A stretch of DNA of 64,000 nt from Fratercula arctica (Eukaryota; Chordata; Aves; Charadriiformes; Alcidae). The notes below the pieces were generated by a model that searched no databases, had not been told where the DNA came from, and was given only the letters and a program-made list of their open reading frames with translations. The translations under genes were made by a program, and so were the position numbers. Below, piece by piece: positions 62,001 to 64,000 of the stretch. The stretch's first letter is position 1; every line of letters starts with the position of its first letter. The stretch is taken from the NCBI GenBank assembly GCA_947846985.1, contig CANTUZ010000026.1, positions 55,596,730 to 55,660,729 on the forward strand. Direction: 5' to 3'.

Positions 62001-64000
62001 CTCAGTCAGTGGGATATGAGCTGTTGCTCAGACGTCACAGCTTGATCCGCTTTACACGACATCTGCCTCAGACACGCTTCTGCACCAGCAGCTGGGCTAG
62101 GGCTGCCCTGGAGCTCCCTATCTCAGCTCCATGGTGCTGGTGTGGGACCAGCTGCCTCTCGCCCTGCCATCAGGAAGAACATCACCTAAAGCTGCTGCAG
62201 CCTGTGACAGCCCAGACCCAAGCGCCCAGAGACTGCGCAATCTGTCCGTCCCAAATCACAGCTGACCTTTGTGACTCTTGTCGGTACGCCAGTATAAAAG
62301 CGTACTGAAGGCGTATGTTGAGCAAATTTGACATTTCTGTTCAAGACTGGCGATGCTAAAATCATGATCTAAATTCTACTTGGAGCACAAGTTATAAATT
62401 ATGCAGAAATTATTTCCTGAATAATGGAAATGACTGATGATGAGCAACAGAAATAGATGATCTACTTGAGCTAACCTATCTTGGAGAAAAAACAGTCACC
62501 TTCAAAGGCTAATTTAAACCACCTTCGAATTATTGCACCTTCATTGCTACAATGCATATCCCTGCAGGGTGCTGTGTTTCATTTTCTTACACGCCCCAAA
62601 CTGCTTCTACTGCAATACATTACAAGGAATATGGTCTGTCATCACTCTTGGCATGCTTAAAACTGTTTTTTTCACAGAGGAAATTATTTTAGCACAGTAC
62701 TTCAGCTTCTGTTAGTCAGTTTTCCACTAGGAATGCATGGATTTTCATTAATGAATAATGTGGAACACAGTTACTGCCACTCTTCTTACCATATGCAAAG
62801 TATGAAATATGGAGATTTTCTAATATGAAAATATATTTTAATAAGGAGACCACATTAGCTACCCTCATGAGAAAATCCACTATGTAAACCTGCTATATGT
62901 TACCCAAATGTTTTAAACTAATGGTAATAGGAACATAATTTTTAATATTCAGAAATTAAAAAATATATTACCATATGCCATTCTGAAAAAAATTATGACA
63001 CTATTTATAGGAGAAATCATGTTTCATGGATATATGATTAAGGAGAAGCATTTAATAGAATACTGTGACCCCTGCAAATCGTGGCTTTTCAGGAAAATTT
63101 TCTAAGCTTATCTCATTTTACAGACTGGAGCTTGGTAAATCTTCAATATTTCTCTAGTGTGGGACTTTGAATTGTCATGCACTGCTGGTCTGAACCCCTC
63201 CTGCAGATTGCTTGAGTATCCTCCTGGGTACTCATTAAAATAAAATAACTGTCTGAAACAATAAAACTGCTGCTCTTTAGCTTTTCAGTTTCAGCCTTTT
63301 GCTTGACCTCTAGGTAACTGTGAGAGGAGATGCTTATCACTGAGGAGGAAAGTGTGGTTCCTCAGCAGACTTTAGCCTCTCTTCCCTTTAATGTCAGCCC
63401 AGTAGAGAGATATGCATCTAAGCATTCAACTGCTTCTGCTTCCTATGAGGAAACCTGCTATTTTGCCCTCACAGGCTTCTTGCAACATTTCCCTAGAGTG
63501 ATTGATACTGTGCATTGCAAACTTCTGTCTCCTGGAGCTGGCAAAGCCTGGTCCAAGCCTTTGGATAGTCCAGGCACTGACTTCTTGTCACCTCCTGTCA
63601 CAGCCACCCACAGATGCCATCAAGTAGCTCACTGTACTGGAGCAGGTTTACAATATATACTACTCAATGGTAACAATAATGTAATGGATTCATGGTCTGA
63701 ATCTGACCATGATTCTCCCTCCTCTCCTGATGTGCTTTAAGCAAAACTCTTCTACCTCTTACTTTGGGAGAGGAGGGGGATTGTCAAAGGGGGTGGGGAG
63801 AAGGTAGGGGGAAGGAAAACCCTTAAGAGATACACTTTTCTCAGCTTGTATCTGAAGTATATCCCACTTAATTTAGTAGTGGACACTACCTGTCAGCTCT
63901 TCGACATGGCAGGACACTGATTTCCTTTTAATTGTATGAAAACTTGAAACTTATTCCATGTAATACCTATGTGCAGCAGGCTACTCAGAACTCACCTTGG
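59051..64000. other. Unique sequence, no gene seen
   Basis: No supported gene. 60480-60600 carries a motif cluster (separate entry). 61840-62310 is GC-richer, stays open for 151 codons on plus and ends at a TATAAAAG (62293-62300). 63330-63740 is open for 136 codons on plus with an unremarkable product. A G-rich purine run lies at about 63756-63817. Confidence 0.55.
60505..60590. promoter_or_regulatory. Candidate SOX/K50-homeodomain motif cluster
   Basis: AACAATGG (SOX-type, 60518-60525) overlaps GGATTA (60525-60530), the core for OTX/PITX/GSC/CRX-class homeodomains. Forty-four bases on, TAATCC and GGATTC abut head-to-head (60574-60585), a dimer-like bicoid-class arrangement. Flanks 60400-60620 are non-repetitive. 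Such combinations occur in neural and eye enhancers of vertebrates; the assignment here is inference. Confidence 0.3.

Noticed and set aside
1..64000. Endogenous retrovirus, CRISPR array, tRNA/rRNA, telomere repeat, bacterial operon
   Set aside because: I looked for gag/pol/LTR signatures, regularly spaced repeats, cloverleaf-like boxes, TTAGGG runs and tightly packed genes, and saw none. The only RT sequences are CR1/L3-type LINE remnants.

Overview
This window looks like about 64 kb of bird nuclear DNA from a gene-poor region. The base composition is AT-rich and CpG-poor, stops are dense in all six frames, and many microsatellites are present. Most telling, the recognisable interspersed repeats are CR1 LINE copies. 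Their 3' ends carry the avian CR1 signature: a stretch meaning 'gatgatct...ggtcccttccaacc', followed by reiterated ATTCTGTGA/ATTCTATGA octamers. I found no prokaryotic gene organisation, operon, CRISPR array, tRNA, rRNA or viral gene. No protein-coding gene could be supported. Nearly all open frames are short chance frames or remnants of the CR1 reverse transcriptase (RT).

Layout. 1-9.4 kb is AT-rich unique sequence, with a GC/CpG-richer, motif-dense patch at 2.59-2.87 kb. 9.45-10.49 kb is a 5'-truncated plus-strand CR1. 10.5-21.7 kb is unique DNA with a (TA)n tract and a compact palindrome/direct-repeat element at 17.0 kb. 21.69-21.93 kb is a minus-strand CR1 3' end. 21.9-29.4 kb is unique DNA with a perfect 21-copy GAGAG array at 25.4-25.5 kb. 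29.4-31.46 kb holds two CR1 copies facing away from each other. 35.4-36.0 kb holds a plus-strand CR1 3' end and, beyond it, a much older RT remnant. 45.75-46.19 kb combines a G24A21 homopolymer junction, a small CpG island and an A22 tract. 48.69-49.34 kb is an old, heavily decayed CR1/L3-like 3' region. 51.07-52.81 kb is the longest CR1 copy (minus strand), which keeps the RT FADD motif but is frameshifted. 57.66-59.05 kb is a sharply bounded GC-rich block with three alternating purine-pyrimidine tracts. 59-64 kb is unique DNA, with a SOX/K50-homeodomain motif cluster at 60.5 kb.

Functional reading. All CR1 copies are 5'-truncated and mutated, so they are fossils. The best candidates for function are non-coding: the 45.8-46.1 kb CpG island, which could be the promoter or first exon of an unannotated transcript, and a few motif-dense patches that could be conserved enhancers. 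These rest on motif reading only and need cross-species alignment and expression data. I see no convincing new biological system; the findings are ranked accordingly.
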